From: Xenococcus sp. PCC 7305 | GTDB taxonomy: Bacteria; Cyanobacteriota; Cyanobacteriia; Cyanobacteriales; Xenococcaceae | Direction: 5' to 3' | Length of the DNA: 46,646 nucleotides | Assembly: GCF_000332055.1 (NCBI RefSeq) | Contig: NZ_ALVZ01000225.1 | Span: 47,173 to 93,818 of the forward strand | Part shown: positions 37,129 through 46,550 of the stretch, piece after piece | How the letters are laid out: every line of letters begins with the position of its first letter | How positions within the stretch are numbered: the stretch's first letter is position 1 | Position numbers and translations under genes: made by a program | Notes under the pieces: generated by a model | The model's database searches: none | What the model was told of the DNA's origin: nothing | What the model saw: the letters and a program-made list of their open reading frames with translations, nothing else

Positions 37129-39393
37129 CTAAGGCGCAGAAAGCAAGCTTCCACTAGGGCCCGTTAACAAGGACCCACTGGGGCCAACCAAATTAACACT
37201 GCCCACGATCGCGGGAACCACATCGGGATCTAGGGTTATTGCGATCGCAGATTCGAGAGTATTTTCTGTTGCCTGTAATCCTTCTCCAATGGTCAAAGTT
37301 GAATAACCAGGGAATAGGGATCCTGTGCGATCGCGTACCCGCAACAAAGTCCTCAAAGGACGCAGTCCACCCTGTCCTTCGCTAAAGCGTAAAATATCTC
37401 GGCCATTGTCAGCGCTAACAAGGGATAGGTCAACAATGAAAGGAGCATTACTAAGATCGCTAATTTGCCAGACACTGTTAGGAACGCGAGACTCAAAAGG
37501 CAACTCCCTTGCTTGAGCTCTGGTAATCACCTCATCACGCCATAGCTGACTAACACTCAAAATCTCTTCAAAGGTCGTATTGAGTCGCTTAACTGTTACT
37601 CCATCAATATCATGGCGCAATCGAGTAATTATATTGTTAGGAGCAGAATACTCATAGCGAATCGCTACTTGGTAGGTGTTCGCCGCGAGAGACCCTCCCA
37701 CCGAAGCCACGGCACTAGGCTTACTGGGCTTGAACAAGCTGTAATCAACTCCGAACAAAAGCTCAGCATTCTGAGGTGGGGTATTGGTAACGTCAATAAA
37801 ATCGGAAAGCTCGGTAATCGTAATATCTTGAGTCTCGGCTGAAGCGCTAATTTCTAAGGTTTGCTGCTCCCATAAAGTCGTTCCCTGCAAAAGGTAGATT
37901 CGAAAAGGAAGGTTTTGCCAGTCAGCAAAAATATTCCCTGCGATCGTCTTATCAGGATAATCTTCCCTGATAGTGGCCTCTAAACTAGAGTTGACCGGAT
38001 GCTGGACGGTAACCGTGATACCTCCAGGGCTAGTGGTGGTTAAAACATCGCTAAATTCTCCAGGATTAGTAAAACCGTCTTGAGTCGAAAAAACAGCTAA
38101 GACCCGCTCATCGCTTGTGAGTTCCGCTGGAGCTTCAGAAGTGCGAATCGTGCCTCCGGTTGAGCCTTTGATGATCACAGATTGCCCCGAAGTATTAGCG
38201 GGGGCAGAATTAAATATTCCTGATAGTTCCGTGTTATTTAAGCACAAAAAGCCATCGATCAATGCCGTTCCCGTTAGCCATTTGTTCGGCAACACAATCA
38301 TCTTTTCTTTGTCGCCAAACACGATATTTTTGCCCACCAAAGCTGACAAGGCTGGCTGGGGAATACCTACTTTTCCGAGATGGTCAAAATCAATACTCAG
38401 GACATCCCCAGCTTCATATCCCGCTTGAGCGAGCACTGATGTGTCGGCCTCTAGCCAAATATCGTAAACAGCGGCATAACCAGGAGATAATGGGTTAGGC
38501 AAGGTTAAAAAGTTTGAGCTAAAATTCCAAGCCTGGGTTACCCCAACCCCATCGAGCCCCGTATCAAGCCCCGCTGACAACAAGCGATAATACCCCACTA
38601 GCTCAAATTTAATTAAGCCAGAAAACACCGCACCCCAGAATCTCCCATCATCAGAAACCGTGGCACCATTAATTGAAATCTCAAGATTGATGTTGTCAGC
38701 AATATCAGGCCCTGCCCCCTCCGGGGCCTCATTCAACAGCCAATACCTAACGGGCGTTGTCGAGACCCGCACAACTTCGACATCAAACATTAAAGGAGGA
38801 ATCAGCAGCTCATCCGATCGCAGAAACTGGTCACTGCCTCCTTCGTTTCGAGTATTTCCCAGCTCCGTAAAATAACTAGGGGGAGTATAGTCTTCCCAGC
38901 TATTCGCCGTTTCATTCCAAACATAAATTTTGCCGCTTTCATCCGTGACCTCCCGAACCATGCCCGCGATCGCATTTAGAGGCAAATCAGCAACGGTCGC
39001 GACAACTAAATTATCCGTTTCCAGATGAAAGTCTTCAGTAAGTTCTATAGTCGCAGGGAGAGCATTGATTGTAACTTGATCCGCTAGATCCTTAAGATCA
39101 TAAGTTGCCAACTGTACCGCATCTGAGGAACTCCCCGTCTTCTCTCCTGAGATGATTACCTGCCAGCCATCCTCGCCAGGCTGAGCAACTGAAGTGGCAA
39201 TCTCGACCGCTATCTTTTCCCCCGCAGCGTAAGCAACTGTTTTTGAAGGAGAAAGCAGGTTGCGGCCAACTCGATTTCTCAGTTGGATATAAAGATTGAT
39301 CGAGCCAGCGCTTAGATTGCCGCCAGTCTCGGCAAGTGCTGACCAGTCAAGATTTGTGAGTTGAGCTTTAAAGGAGCCAAGTTGCGATCGCAT
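37129..39393 (-). CDS. Large tail fibre/baseplate-type protein (754 aa)
   Basis: This beta-rich protein opens MRSQLGSFKAQLTNLDWSAL. It contains several likely beta-sandwich domains, a segment typical of phage tail proteins (VREVTDESGKIYVWNETANS) and a C-terminus with two GPSGSLL units (VGPSGSLLTGPSGSLLSAP). It is one of three large tail-type genes on the minus strand at 37-46 kb and may form part of the adsorption apparatus. No enzyme motif was seen. The promoter/leader/antirepressor unit is directly downstream. Confidence 0.7.
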   Translation of the reverse strand: MRSQLGSFKAQLTNLDWSALAETGGNLSAGSINLYIQLRNRVGRNLLSPSKTVAYAAGEKIAVEIATSVAQPGEDGWQVIISGEKTGSSSDAVQLATYDLKDLADQVTINALPATIELTEDFHLETDNLVVATVADLPLNAIAGMVREVTDESGKIYVWNETANSWEDYTPPSYFTELGNTRNEGGSDQFLRSDELLIPPLMFDVEVVRVSTTPVRYWLLNEAPEGAGPDIADNINLEISINGATVSDDGRFWGAVFSGLIKFELVGYYRLLSAGLDTGLDGVGVTQAWNFSSNFLTLPNPLSPGYAAVYDIWLEADTSVLAQAGYEAGDVLSIDFDHLGKVGIPQPALSALVGKNIVFGDKEKMIVLPNKWLTGTALIDGFLCLNNTELSGIFNSAPANTSGQSVIIKGSTGGTIRTSEAPAELTSDERVLAVFSTQDGFTNPGEFSDVLTTTSPGGITVTVQHPVNSSLEATIREDYPDKTIAGNIFADWQNLPFRIYLLQGTTLWEQQTLEISASAETQDITITELSDFIDVTNTPPQNAELLFGVDYSLFKPSKPSAVASVGGSLAANTYQVAIRYEYSAPNNIITRLRHDIDGVTVKRLNTTFEEILSVSQLWRDEVITRAQARELPFESRVPNSVWQISDLSNAPFIVDLSLVSADNGRDILRFSEGQGGLRPLRTLLRVRDRTGSLFPGYSTLTIGEGLQATENTLESAIAITLDPDVVPAIVGSVNLVGPSGSLLTGPSGSLLSAP

Positions 39394-39399
39394 TTTTTA

Positions 39400-39437
39400 A
39401 AGTAGGAAGTAGAAAGTAGGAAGTAGAAAGTAGGAAG
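39400..39437. repeat. Heptanucleotide STRR (AGTAGGA/AGTAGAA)n
   Basis: Five units, alternating GGAAGTA and GAAAGTA. It lies immediately upstream of the 754-residue gene and takes up most of its leader. Confidence 0.85.
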
Positions 39438-39484
39438 CCCCAGAACGATCGCTAGAATGGCAAAAGAAAGGAAAATCGCTTTGA

Positions 39485-39664
39485 TCAAAAAGACCTCCTA
39501 GAATTTGCCACATTGAAATCACGAAACGGCAAATTATTCATTTCCCCACGATGCTTGATCGTCACCCCAAAATACCCGTCACTAGTCTCTTTCTTAGAGA
39601 TAACAGGTCGCGACGCTTCGATCTTCGCCTGGAGCTCTCTCTTGATTTCATCTAAAGTCGCCAT
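39485..39664 (-). CDS. Small unknown protein
   Basis: The start is ATG 39664 (MATLDEIKRELQAKIEAS); the longer frame to 39709 would translate the heptanucleotide repeat. The 59-residue protein ends in a basic, aromatic segment (GYFGVTIKHRGEMNNLPFRD). No family was recognised. Repeats lie on both sides. Confidence 0.55.
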   Translation of the reverse strand: MATLDEIKRELQAKIEASRPVISKKETSDGYFGVTIKHRGEMNNLPFRDFNVANSRRSF

Positions 39665-39667
39665 AGG

Positions 39668-40067
<400 letters not shown>

Positions 40068-40070
40068 AAA

Positions 40071-40150
40071 ACTTCCTACTTCCTACTTCCTACTTTCTAC
40101 TTCCTACTTCCTACTTTCTACTTTCTACTTACTACTCCCTACTTCCTACT
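40071..40150. repeat. Long heptanucleotide STRR (TACTTYC)n
   Basis: About eleven 7-nt units mixing TTCCTAC, TTTCTAC and occasional TCCCTAC or TTACTAC. This is the longest such array in the window. It fills the spacer between the 1011-residue tail gene and the four-helix bundle gene. Confidence 0.9.
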
Positions 40151-43100
40151 TTAAAGCACCTCTGTTGAATCTATTTTTTGCATATATAAAACTGTTCCTG
40201 TCACGGCCTTTGTCTCATCAGCGCTGTTAAATTCCAATATCCCAGCAACAGCGTCAGAAACCAAAACTTCGTTGGCCGCTGGGGAACCAGTAAAAATTAT
40301 TGTGGCATTGTCACTGTATCCTGCGATCGCAATTTTAATATCTGAAGAATCAGCACCGTCTAGAGTCAACCACAGAGGATCGCTACTCGCAGGAGCTAAA
40401 GTTATCTGATAAGGCGCTCCAGGGATGGTTTCGGACAGAGAGTACAAAACTACTGGTCTTTGATAGTAATTCCATTTAACCGTTGCACTGGGGTAGGTGC
40501 CATCCGAGATAAAACCTTTTTCACAGCGAGTGAACTCATAATGCTGATCGATAATTAAATCGTTTGTCGAGCCTAGGTCTAGATCTTGCCAGCCAATTTC
40601 TAACCCTTGCGGCGCAGCTTCTGAGGCAGTATGCAAAGGCTTCCCGCCAAGAACTAGACTTTCTTCCCATTGACTAGAGCCCGAATTCCAGCCGTAGCGA
40701 GTTGACCAACCAGGATAGGTAAACATTCCGGTTTTGTCCGGAGCTCCCCAAGCTGCGATCGCGATCGGATGGAAATGGGTACTTACAAATTGATTTCCTC
40801 CCGCTAGCTCTCTTGTCCCACTACTGGCAGAAGAATCGTTAAAACAAAGAATCCCGCCTTTCTGCCCCTTGATTACGTTTCCGCCAAGAGCGTAATTAGC
40901 GCTTCCTTTTTGTTGCGCGCTAGAACTAAATATTGAACTTAAAGTATATTTGTTAATCGCTTCCCCCTTGTAAGCAGTATAGCCATTGATTGTCGGGGTT
41001 CCCGTGCTGACCGAAAAATCAAAGCACCCTCCCGCAAACCTTAAATGGCTACTCTCATTATAAGCAGCATTTTGAGAATAAACCCCGTGGTAGCCGCCAA
41101 GGCAAACGCTTAATGTCCCGCCACTAATGTCTCCATCTAAAATTGCGTAGGAAGGGAATCCTGCTTGATTAAAAGTAAAGTTTCCTGATGAGGTGTAAGT
41201 TGAAACCCGAATTTCTTGGTTGAACTGGGCAGCCCCAACAACTATCCTGGTAGGCAAGGCGACATTAGAGGTAAATACCAGCTCCCCATCTGCATCAACA
41301 ACTTCTGTTCCCAAAGCCTCTAGCTGTCGAACCAATTCCCTGGGATATCCTCTAGTAGAACTAAGTTGGGTTAAATTTTGATTGGTTACATATTTTGGAA
41401 ATACCCAAATTCCACTGTCTACGGTAAAGCTACTGTTAAAAGGAAACAGAGTAAATCTTGAAAAATACATTGAAGTTGAAACCCTAACTTCAAGATCTAA
41501 AGTTGACGCGAAATTACTGGCATTGTTCCACCAATGGATATAGGCAAAAGCCTCGTTGTTATGCCCTCCAAAATCCCCAGCCACCGAATCAGGAGCCACA
41601 AAGCCCAGTTCTAAAATTGCTAAATTGTAATCCGTCGAATCGCGATCGCATCTAATGAATAAAACATTTTCCGGAGTGATTGTCGCTCCTGTTAAATCAT
41701 GAGCATCAGCCCAAGTCGCATTAAGCGAAGAGGCCAGGCGACCCACTCCTGTATTGATTAAATAAGCAAAAACCTCGCCGCCATTGCCTACATCGACTGC
41801 CATCGCGCGATCGCTGCTTAACTGGGTTATTGCCCCACCTACTACAATCTCAAATAACCCCTCTTCTGTGGCTACATAAATTTTGTCGTTACTTGGATCT
41901 GTGGCGATATCGTTAATCCGTGTTACCGAGTTAGAAGAGGCCAAATCATAGCTATTATCAATGACAAACTCTGGAAAGATCTGCCAAATTGCCACCACAT
42001 TATCATTGCCAGAAACCCAAAACCTATCACTTGTCCAGCGATAAATCCATTTATTATGATAGGGGATATCGTTATCATCATCGACGAAATAAGGGTATTT
42101 TTGGGTCGCGACAATAAACTTAGGTTCTTGATTCCAGGTGATTGAATCATCCCCACCAAGGTAGGTCGTATGATAAATCGAATATGCGCCCGACCCCAAG
42201 CCTCCAGAGCTTTCAACTCGCAGGGAGTATAGCGAAGGGAGTATAGTGTCTTCGTTAGTAACATCCGTAATTACAGGTTGCCAATCACTATTGGCTTTGT
42301 TTCCTGGATCATCAAAAACGGCATCAGTAGTTTCGTTATGAGAAAAGACGCTCCCTATGGTTCCTGCTGTCGGGAAAATTTCGACAAAGCCACCAAGCCC
42401 CTTAAATTGATCTAAGTTGCTTCCTGTTCTTTCTAGTTGACCATGCAGTAAGCCATTAACATAGCTATCGGCAGGAAAAGTTACAGTAGCTTGATACTCA
42501 AGCTTTAAAATATCGGTTCTTATGTTTGAAGTCGCCAAAAACTCCGAGCCTTGAATCGCTCGCGATCGCAAGGCGTAATCTGGATTCGAGCCACTATAGA
42601 CAACAGTAGAAAGCAAATTAGCATCATAATCAAGTGGAAGGAGTTCGTCCAACAAAAGATATTGCAGCGCATCCTGGAAGGTTGAAGGCAAGTTTACCGG
42701 AGCGCTATCCCAGTCAAGGAAAACCTTGTAAGTAACATCAATTTGCTCCACGCCTGACTGATCTACTGGCGTACCAAAACTTACGTAAGCCCAGGTATCA
42801 GCGGTAATACTAGCTGTATCGTTATTGGTTGTCCCCGTAACGATCGCGATCGTACTGAAACTTCGAGGGGAACTGGGAGGCAAGAATCTGTTTTGATAGG
42901 TGACATTCCTCGGGTCGACCCCAATTTCTTCTGTAAAAACTCGTCCCGATACATCGACAGTTGAGCCGATCACAATAATATTGTCAACGGAAATTCTTTC
43001 ATAACTAGCAGATAGAACATCCGTACTAATAGCAATTCTTAAGTCATCAGTAAAAACCGCCAAGTTATCAAGAAAAAGCCTTTCAGCAGTCCGCTTAGTA

Positions 43101-43186
43101 ATTTTATTCTCGACGGTAAAACTTTCTATTGTGCGATCGCGATCGCCTGGGACGTATTTCTCAACCTTGACAATACCTTTGAACAT
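40151..43186 (-). CDS. Very large tail-type protein (1011 aa), likely receptor-binding
   Basis: This beta-rich protein (MFKGIVKVEKYVPGDRDRTI...) has an N-terminal tail-type region, a central stretch recalling beta-propeller blades (RINDIATDPSNDKIYVATEE, near residue 430), and a Gly/Ser-rich C-terminal region with aromatic residues (WSTRYGWNSGSSQWEESLVL). No enzyme motif was found. Its start lies 32 bp downstream of a promoter-like motif. Its size, composition and position among repeated tail gene units make a fibre or receptor-binding protein likely. Confidence 0.65.
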   Translation of the reverse strand: MFKGIVKVEKYVPGDRDRTIESFTVENKITKRTAERLFLDNLAVFTDDLRIAISTDVLSASYERISVDNIIVIGSTVDVSGRVFTEEIGVDPRNVTYQNRFLPPSSPRSFSTIAIVTGTTNNDTASITADTWAYVSFGTPVDQSGVEQIDVTYKVFLDWDSAPVNLPSTFQDALQYLLLDELLPLDYDANLLSTVVYSGSNPDYALRSRAIQGSEFLATSNIRTDILKLEYQATVTFPADSYVNGLLHGQLERTGSNLDQFKGLGGFVEIFPTAGTIGSVFSHNETTDAVFDDPGNKANSDWQPVITDVTNEDTILPSLYSLRVESSGGLGSGAYSIYHTTYLGGDDSITWNQEPKFIVATQKYPYFVDDDNDIPYHNKWIYRWTSDRFWVSGNDNVVAIWQIFPEFVIDNSYDLASSNSVTRINDIATDPSNDKIYVATEEGLFEIVVGGAITQLSSDRAMAVDVGNGGEVFAYLINTGVGRLASSLNATWADAHDLTGATITPENVLFIRCDRDSTDYNLAILELGFVAPDSVAGDFGGHNNEAFAYIHWWNNASNFASTLDLEVRVSTSMYFSRFTLFPFNSSFTVDSGIWVFPKYVTNQNLTQLSSTRGYPRELVRQLEALGTEVVDADGELVFTSNVALPTRIVVGAAQFNQEIRVSTYTSSGNFTFNQAGFPSYAILDGDISGGTLSVCLGGYHGVYSQNAAYNESSHLRFAGGCFDFSVSTGTPTINGYTAYKGEAINKYTLSSIFSSSAQQKGSANYALGGNVIKGQKGGILCFNDSSASSGTRELAGGNQFVSTHFHPIAIAAWGAPDKTGMFTYPGWSTRYGWNSGSSQWEESLVLGGKPLHTASEAAPQGLEIGWQDLDLGSTNDLIIDQHYEFTRCEKGFISDGTYPSATVKWNYYQRPVVLYSLSETIPGAPYQITLAPASSDPLWLTLDGADSSDIKIAIAGYSDNATIIFTGSPAANEVLVSDAVAGILEFNSADETKAVTGTVLYMQKIDSTEVL

Positions 43187-43217
43187 GAGAGCTATTTCTT
43201 AGAAGCATACTTTAGCT

Positions 43218-43240
43218 ATTTTAGTACAGATAGCTGAACG
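43218..43240 (-). promoter_or_regulatory. CGTTC-N10-ACTAAAAT promoter-like motif (1011-aa tail gene)
   Basis: On the minus strand: CGTTC (43240-43236), 10 nt including CTATCTGT, ACTAAAAT (43225-43218). It shares TCTGTACTAAAAT with the copy at 44070-44048. No leader hairpin follows here. Confidence 0.66.
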
Positions 43241-43258
43241 AAATGTTTCTTGTGTTGG

Positions 43259-43283
43259 TTAAGGGGACAAAGTGTCCCCTTAA
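43259..43283. repeat. 11-bp perfect GGGGACA hairpin after antirepressor gene
   Basis: TTAAGGGGACA and TGTCCCCTTAA around AAG, starting 5 nt after the stop codon of the gene at 43289. Nearly the same hairpin occurs inside the GH5 gene (33960-33984). There is no U-tract, but its position suggests a role at the transcript's 3' end. Confidence 0.6.
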
Positions 43284-43288
43284 TTGCT

Positions 43289-43969
43289 TCAGCGGAAAAG
43301 AGTTTGCTGGCCGTTGTGCGTCAAAAGCTCTTCGCCTTGGGGTAAGCTTAGTTGGCTTTTGGACTTTTTGCTTCCATCTTTTGAAATCACTACGTAGCCC
43401 AAGATTTTTTGCTGTGTTGCTTCTGAGAAGTTAGCAATGACTTTTTTTCGATGCTCTTCCAGTTGCAGTTGGGTCTTGTTCAACTCGATTTGCAACCTCA
43501 AGCCTTCGTTGACCAGTTCCAATTCCCGAAGTTTACTTTCGCCCGCTGGTTGATTCAGAACAGTGGGAACAGGGGCTTCGATCCTTGTCTTGTCTTGATT
43601 CTCTAATTGGACGGGGAATGATTTTTGCCCATCGGAAAAATAGGCGATCGCCTCCACTACACCTTCTTTGTCTTTATCTGCGCATTCAGCGATAAGACAA
43701 CAAGCCAGCTTCGTAAGCTTGTAGTCGTCTCTCTCTCTTCTCCTATTTGCAGGATTCTCAAAAGGCATAAAATTACTGCCAATATCTATTTTTTTTGCTT
43801 TAGCTAAAGCCTTGGCTTTGTCCAAAGGATAAGAGAAATTTTGCCAAGACACATATCCTAGACCCACCCTTAATTCTCTAGCTGTCCAGATTTCTCTCCC
43901 TTCCTTATCGAAACGTTTTAAAGTTTCAAAAATTGACCGCTGATCATTTGCCATCTTTGTTAAACTCAT
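43289..43969 (-). CDS. DinD/BRO-type antirepressor-like protein with altered C-terminus
   Basis: This 226-residue protein has an N-terminal DinD/BRO-like domain related to that at 36048 (IFETLKRFDKEGREIWTARE; LGYVSWQNFSYPLDKA; YKLTKLACCLIAE) and a coiled-coil middle (LRELELVNEGLRLQIELNK; QQKILGYVVI matches QQKILGFQVV in the Rha-type protein). The shared C-terminal module is missing; after KILGYVVISKDG comes a short unrelated tail of about 28 residues. It is therefore truncated or has gained a new end. Promoter, structured leader and repeat-bounded spacer precede it. Confidence 0.78.
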   Translation of the reverse strand: MSLTKMANDQRSIFETLKRFDKEGREIWTARELRVGLGYVSWQNFSYPLDKAKALAKAKKIDIGSNFMPFENPANRRRERDDYKLTKLACCLIAECADKDKEGVVEAIAYFSDGQKSFPVQLENQDKTRIEAPVPTVLNQPAGESKLRELELVNEGLRLQIELNKTQLQLEEHRKKVIANFSEATQQKILGYVVISKDGSKKSKSQLSLPQGEELLTHNGQQTLFR

Positions 43970-43999
43970 AATCGTCTGCTTAATTGGTCTAAGTGGACT

Positions 44000-44038
44000 G
44001 CGCTGTTAATACGCCTCGTCAGTTCCGAGGCTTTGCGC
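44000..44038 (-). promoter_or_regulatory. Antirepressor 5' leader hairpin, copy D
   Basis: On the minus strand: GCGC, AAA, GCCTCG, 7-nt loop GAACTGA, CGAGGC, GTATTAACA, GCGC, then AGTCCACTTA. Two bases longer on the 3' side of the hairpin than copies A-C. Stems are unchanged, loop is different. Confidence 0.75.
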
Positions 44039-44047
44039 CTTTTGATC

Positions 44048-44070
44048 ATTTTAGTACAGATTGTTGAACA
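44048..44070 (-). promoter_or_regulatory. TGTTC-N10-ACTAAAAT promoter-like motif (second DinD/BRO gene)
   Basis: On the minus strand: TGTTC (44070-44066), 10 nt, ACTAAAAT (44055-44048). A direct repeat of AACAATCTG overlaps and precedes it. Confidence 0.68.
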
Positions 44071-44079
44071 GATTGTTCA

Positions 44080-44227
44080 AAGTAGAAAGTAGGAAGTTTT
44101 GGATTTTCACAAAACGAAAACCTTTATAAGACAAGGCTTCTGAACTTTTTGAAGACAAAAAATCACAGAACGAAGTTTTCCTTGGTGCAACTTTCTACTT
44201 CCTACTCCCTACTTTCTACTTTCTACT
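44080..44227. repeat. Repeat-bounded spacer, twin of 36971-37128
   Basis: Inverted heptanucleotide repeats (AAGTAGAAAGTAGGAAG from 44080; ACTTTCTACTTCCTACTCCC from 44190) bracket about 90 bases with AAACGAAAACC and TTTTTGAAG. The ends could pair into a long stem. The same unit, diverged, lies between the 754-residue tail gene and its antirepressor gene. Confidence 0.65.
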
Positions 44228-45988
44228 TTAACCGCTTCGCATTAAATTCCAACCATTGCCGCCAACGCTCCGAAAAACCGCGCCCGTTTCCGTTGTTGCC
44301 GTTTCTCCAGCACCCAAGGAATTGCCGCCGTCAGCGACAAGATCAACTATTCCGTGGTAACTCAGCTTAGGGGCATTGCGATCGCCTTCGGCCAGGGTTC
44401 CATAGGCGACTTTGCTGGTCAGGCCCGACAGGATAGCAAAAAAGTCTAACTGAGCTTTGAGCGTCGCTCCATTGATTTGCCCGTTTTGGGCTTTATAAGC
44501 GCTATTAGTTGCTGTGGCGTTATCGTAAAAAAGCACGGGAGTGGCCGCAGTTGTCAGGCGATCGCTGTTGTGAACAGGATAAGAGTTAAGAGAGTTTGAG
44601 GCCACGGTAAAACTATCGGCAATTGAGACCCAAGCTCCATCCACAACGATATAGGTTTGCTGTACTCCATCTTTAATTAAGCCCAGCCCCCAAACGGGAT
44701 CTTGATCTGCCCCCTGGCCATCTTGCAATAAAAATCCCAACCAAAGGCCGCCGTCATCATTAAAAGAGATAGCGGCGGCCTGGGCATTGGCGGACTCATG
44801 AAGTTGATTGGTTATCGAGTCAGAAATAGTAAATGCGATCGCAGGTGAAAGTTTAGTGTCATCTCCCAAGAGATCGCCCTGAATCGACAATTGCGTGGAA
44901 CTCGTTTCTGTAAACTTAAAATAACATTTTTCGCTACTAGAATGAGTCGCGCTCATTAAAATATATTCAGTGGTTTCAACCTCAAGAGTCCAGCCTGCGT
45001 TTTCCAAAGTATTTCTAATCTCTGCGATCGCATTGGCCGTGACGGCAAAATTAATACTATCCCGAAAAATGGTTGGGACTTCTGCTGCAACACCAGGAGA
45101 GCCTTCTGCGACTTTAACCGCCCCCAAGCCATCTCCCCCGAAAACTAAATAGCGATCGCCCCTTGAATCTAGTTCGATTTTCCCCTGGGGAACTTTGGCA
45201 AAGCCTTTTCCTATATGCTTTAAATATCCTCGATTATAAAGAGGCTGCGGATTATTTCCACTGCTTAAATACCCTGTAACTGAGCCGCGCCCTTCGAGGT
45301 AAAACATTCTGGTGATGACTGGGCGATCATTTCTTTTATTAACCTGTCCCAAATGAGCAGAATACCCCGCGTTCCTGCGATCGCTACTGAGAAAGCTTGA
45401 ATAGGGATTTGCGACTGTTGCTAAATCAAAAACTCCCTGATACCCGCCGTTAAGGGTGGGGCTGGCAAAATTATCAGCGTTAAGAAAATCATCCCCAATT
45501 CGCTTAAAAATAGTGCCATCATGTTTGGCGCGAGCGACAATGGCTTTTTTAATTTCATTTCCCGCGATCGCAATTAGCCAGGCATCAGCATCGCTAGTAT
45601 CGAAGCGATCTAGAAATCCACAGTAAAAAGCGCCCTTGTAAATAAATTTACTGCGGATAGGGATAACTACCGAATCATTGTCAAAGGTAAGCCAGAGCTT
45701 GTTATTTTCCCCAGGATTAAAGCTTATTTGCAAAGGGTCAGACAGAACCGAATCATCTCCATAGTAATCGCCCCGCACCTCGAGAAAAGAGCCGTTGACA
45801 GAGAATTTAACATGCGCTCTGTGGTCGTTGTCCGTTGCCCCGCGCATTAACAAGCTTTCCGTCGTAGAGACATTATCGGCAACGACAACCCAATCGGTTA
45901 AATTGTCACGAATTAAGACAAGAGCTTCTGCTCCAGTTGTGAAAACTGAACCGTCAAAAAAAGGGGTTTCCGAATTAAGATAAGGCAT
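44228..45988 (-). CDS. Tail-type protein with internal duplication (586 aa)
   Basis: The start is set at ATG 45988 (MPYLNSETPFFDGS); TTG 45994 is the alternative. The sequence contains two related halves: NLTDWVVVADNVSTTESLLM, VRGDYYGDDSVLSDPLQISF in the first, and LENAGWTLEVETTEYILMSA, IQGDLLGDDTKLSPAIAFTI in the second. The duplication covers about 120 residues each. The remainder is beta-rich and Gly-rich. It looks like a fibre or virion-surface protein that arose by domain duplication. Confidence 0.68.
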   Translation of the reverse strand: MPYLNSETPFFDGSVFTTGAEALVLIRDNLTDWVVVADNVSTTESLLMRGATDNDHRAHVKFSVNGSFLEVRGDYYGDDSVLSDPLQISFNPGENNKLWLTFDNDSVVIPIRSKFIYKGAFYCGFLDRFDTSDADAWLIAIAGNEIKKAIVARAKHDGTIFKRIGDDFLNADNFASPTLNGGYQGVFDLATVANPYSSFLSSDRRNAGYSAHLGQVNKRNDRPVITRMFYLEGRGSVTGYLSSGNNPQPLYNRGYLKHIGKGFAKVPQGKIELDSRGDRYLVFGGDGLGAVKVAEGSPGVAAEVPTIFRDSINFAVTANAIAEIRNTLENAGWTLEVETTEYILMSATHSSSEKCYFKFTETSSTQLSIQGDLLGDDTKLSPAIAFTISDSITNQLHESANAQAAAISFNDDGGLWLGFLLQDGQGADQDPVWGLGLIKDGVQQTYIVVDGAWVSIADSFTVASNSLNSYPVHNSDRLTTAATPVLFYDNATATNSAYKAQNGQINGATLKAQLDFFAILSGLTSKVAYGTLAEGDRNAPKLSYHGIVDLVADGGNSLGAGETATTETGAVFRSVGGNGWNLMRSG

Positions 45989-46012
45989 GATCAAGACAAA
46001 AACTGAAAGTAG

Positions 46013-46453
46013 TTAAATTATAGTCTCTTTGAGTTTTTTCTTGGCGGACGCTTTTCTTAACTCTTCAAGATAGATATGGTAATTATTTCTTGTGTATGGC
46101 GTAAAATACCTGTTAGATTCGTCTACATGAGCAAGCTCATCTTGTAGATCGGCAATCTTGACCGCGATCGCATCCTGATTGCCTTCTCGGCAAATTGCCA
46201 GAACATTTTCTTTCAAATTAGAGTGATTCAACCTTGAAACCACAAGCAACGAATCAGCGATCGCTAAAGGAAAAGTATCCGCGACATAGGAATAGGTTCG
46301 GTACTCCTTTTCGAGTAAATGATGGAGAATGGCAATGATTTTTTGCTCTGTCGACTCAACTTGCTCCATCACACGAGAACAATGCTCAAATTCCCCCTCT
46401 CCTTTATAATCTCTCCTTGCGATCGCGATCGCCTGTTCTAAAATCTTTTCCAC
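46013..46453 (-). CDS. HD-type MESH1/SpoT-like protein with altered active site
   Basis: This 146-residue protein (start GTG 46453) follows the short (p)ppGpp-hydrolase pattern: ARRDYKGEGEFEHCSRVME (H24), IIAILHHLLEKEYRTYSYV, FPLAIADSLLVVSRL and AIAVKIADLQDELAHVD. The HD dyad of the family is H44-H45 here, and the usual ED is E48-K49, so metal binding and catalysis are doubtful. It may bind a nucleotide without hydrolysing it, or act on a different substrate. It is the last gene before the tRNA fragment. Confidence 0.72.
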   Translation of the reverse strand: MEKILEQAIAIARRDYKGEGEFEHCSRVMEQVESTEQKIIAILHHLLEKEYRTYSYVADTFPLAIADSLLVVSRLNHSNLKENVLAICREGNQDAIAVKIADLQDELAHVDESNRYFTPYTRNNYHIYLEELRKASAKKKLKETII

Positions 46454-46550
46454 TGAAACATAAAAATCATATTTAGTCCAATTCTAGGCCAGAAATATAT
46501 TCAAAAGCTAGGCTCTTTGTCTAGATGGACTTTGAGGTCATGAATCTCAG

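Noticed and set aside
40071-40150. CRISPR array from the regular repeats
   Set aside because: Units are 7 nt, directly adjoining, without spacers, and no cas genes are near. It is a short tandem repeat array.
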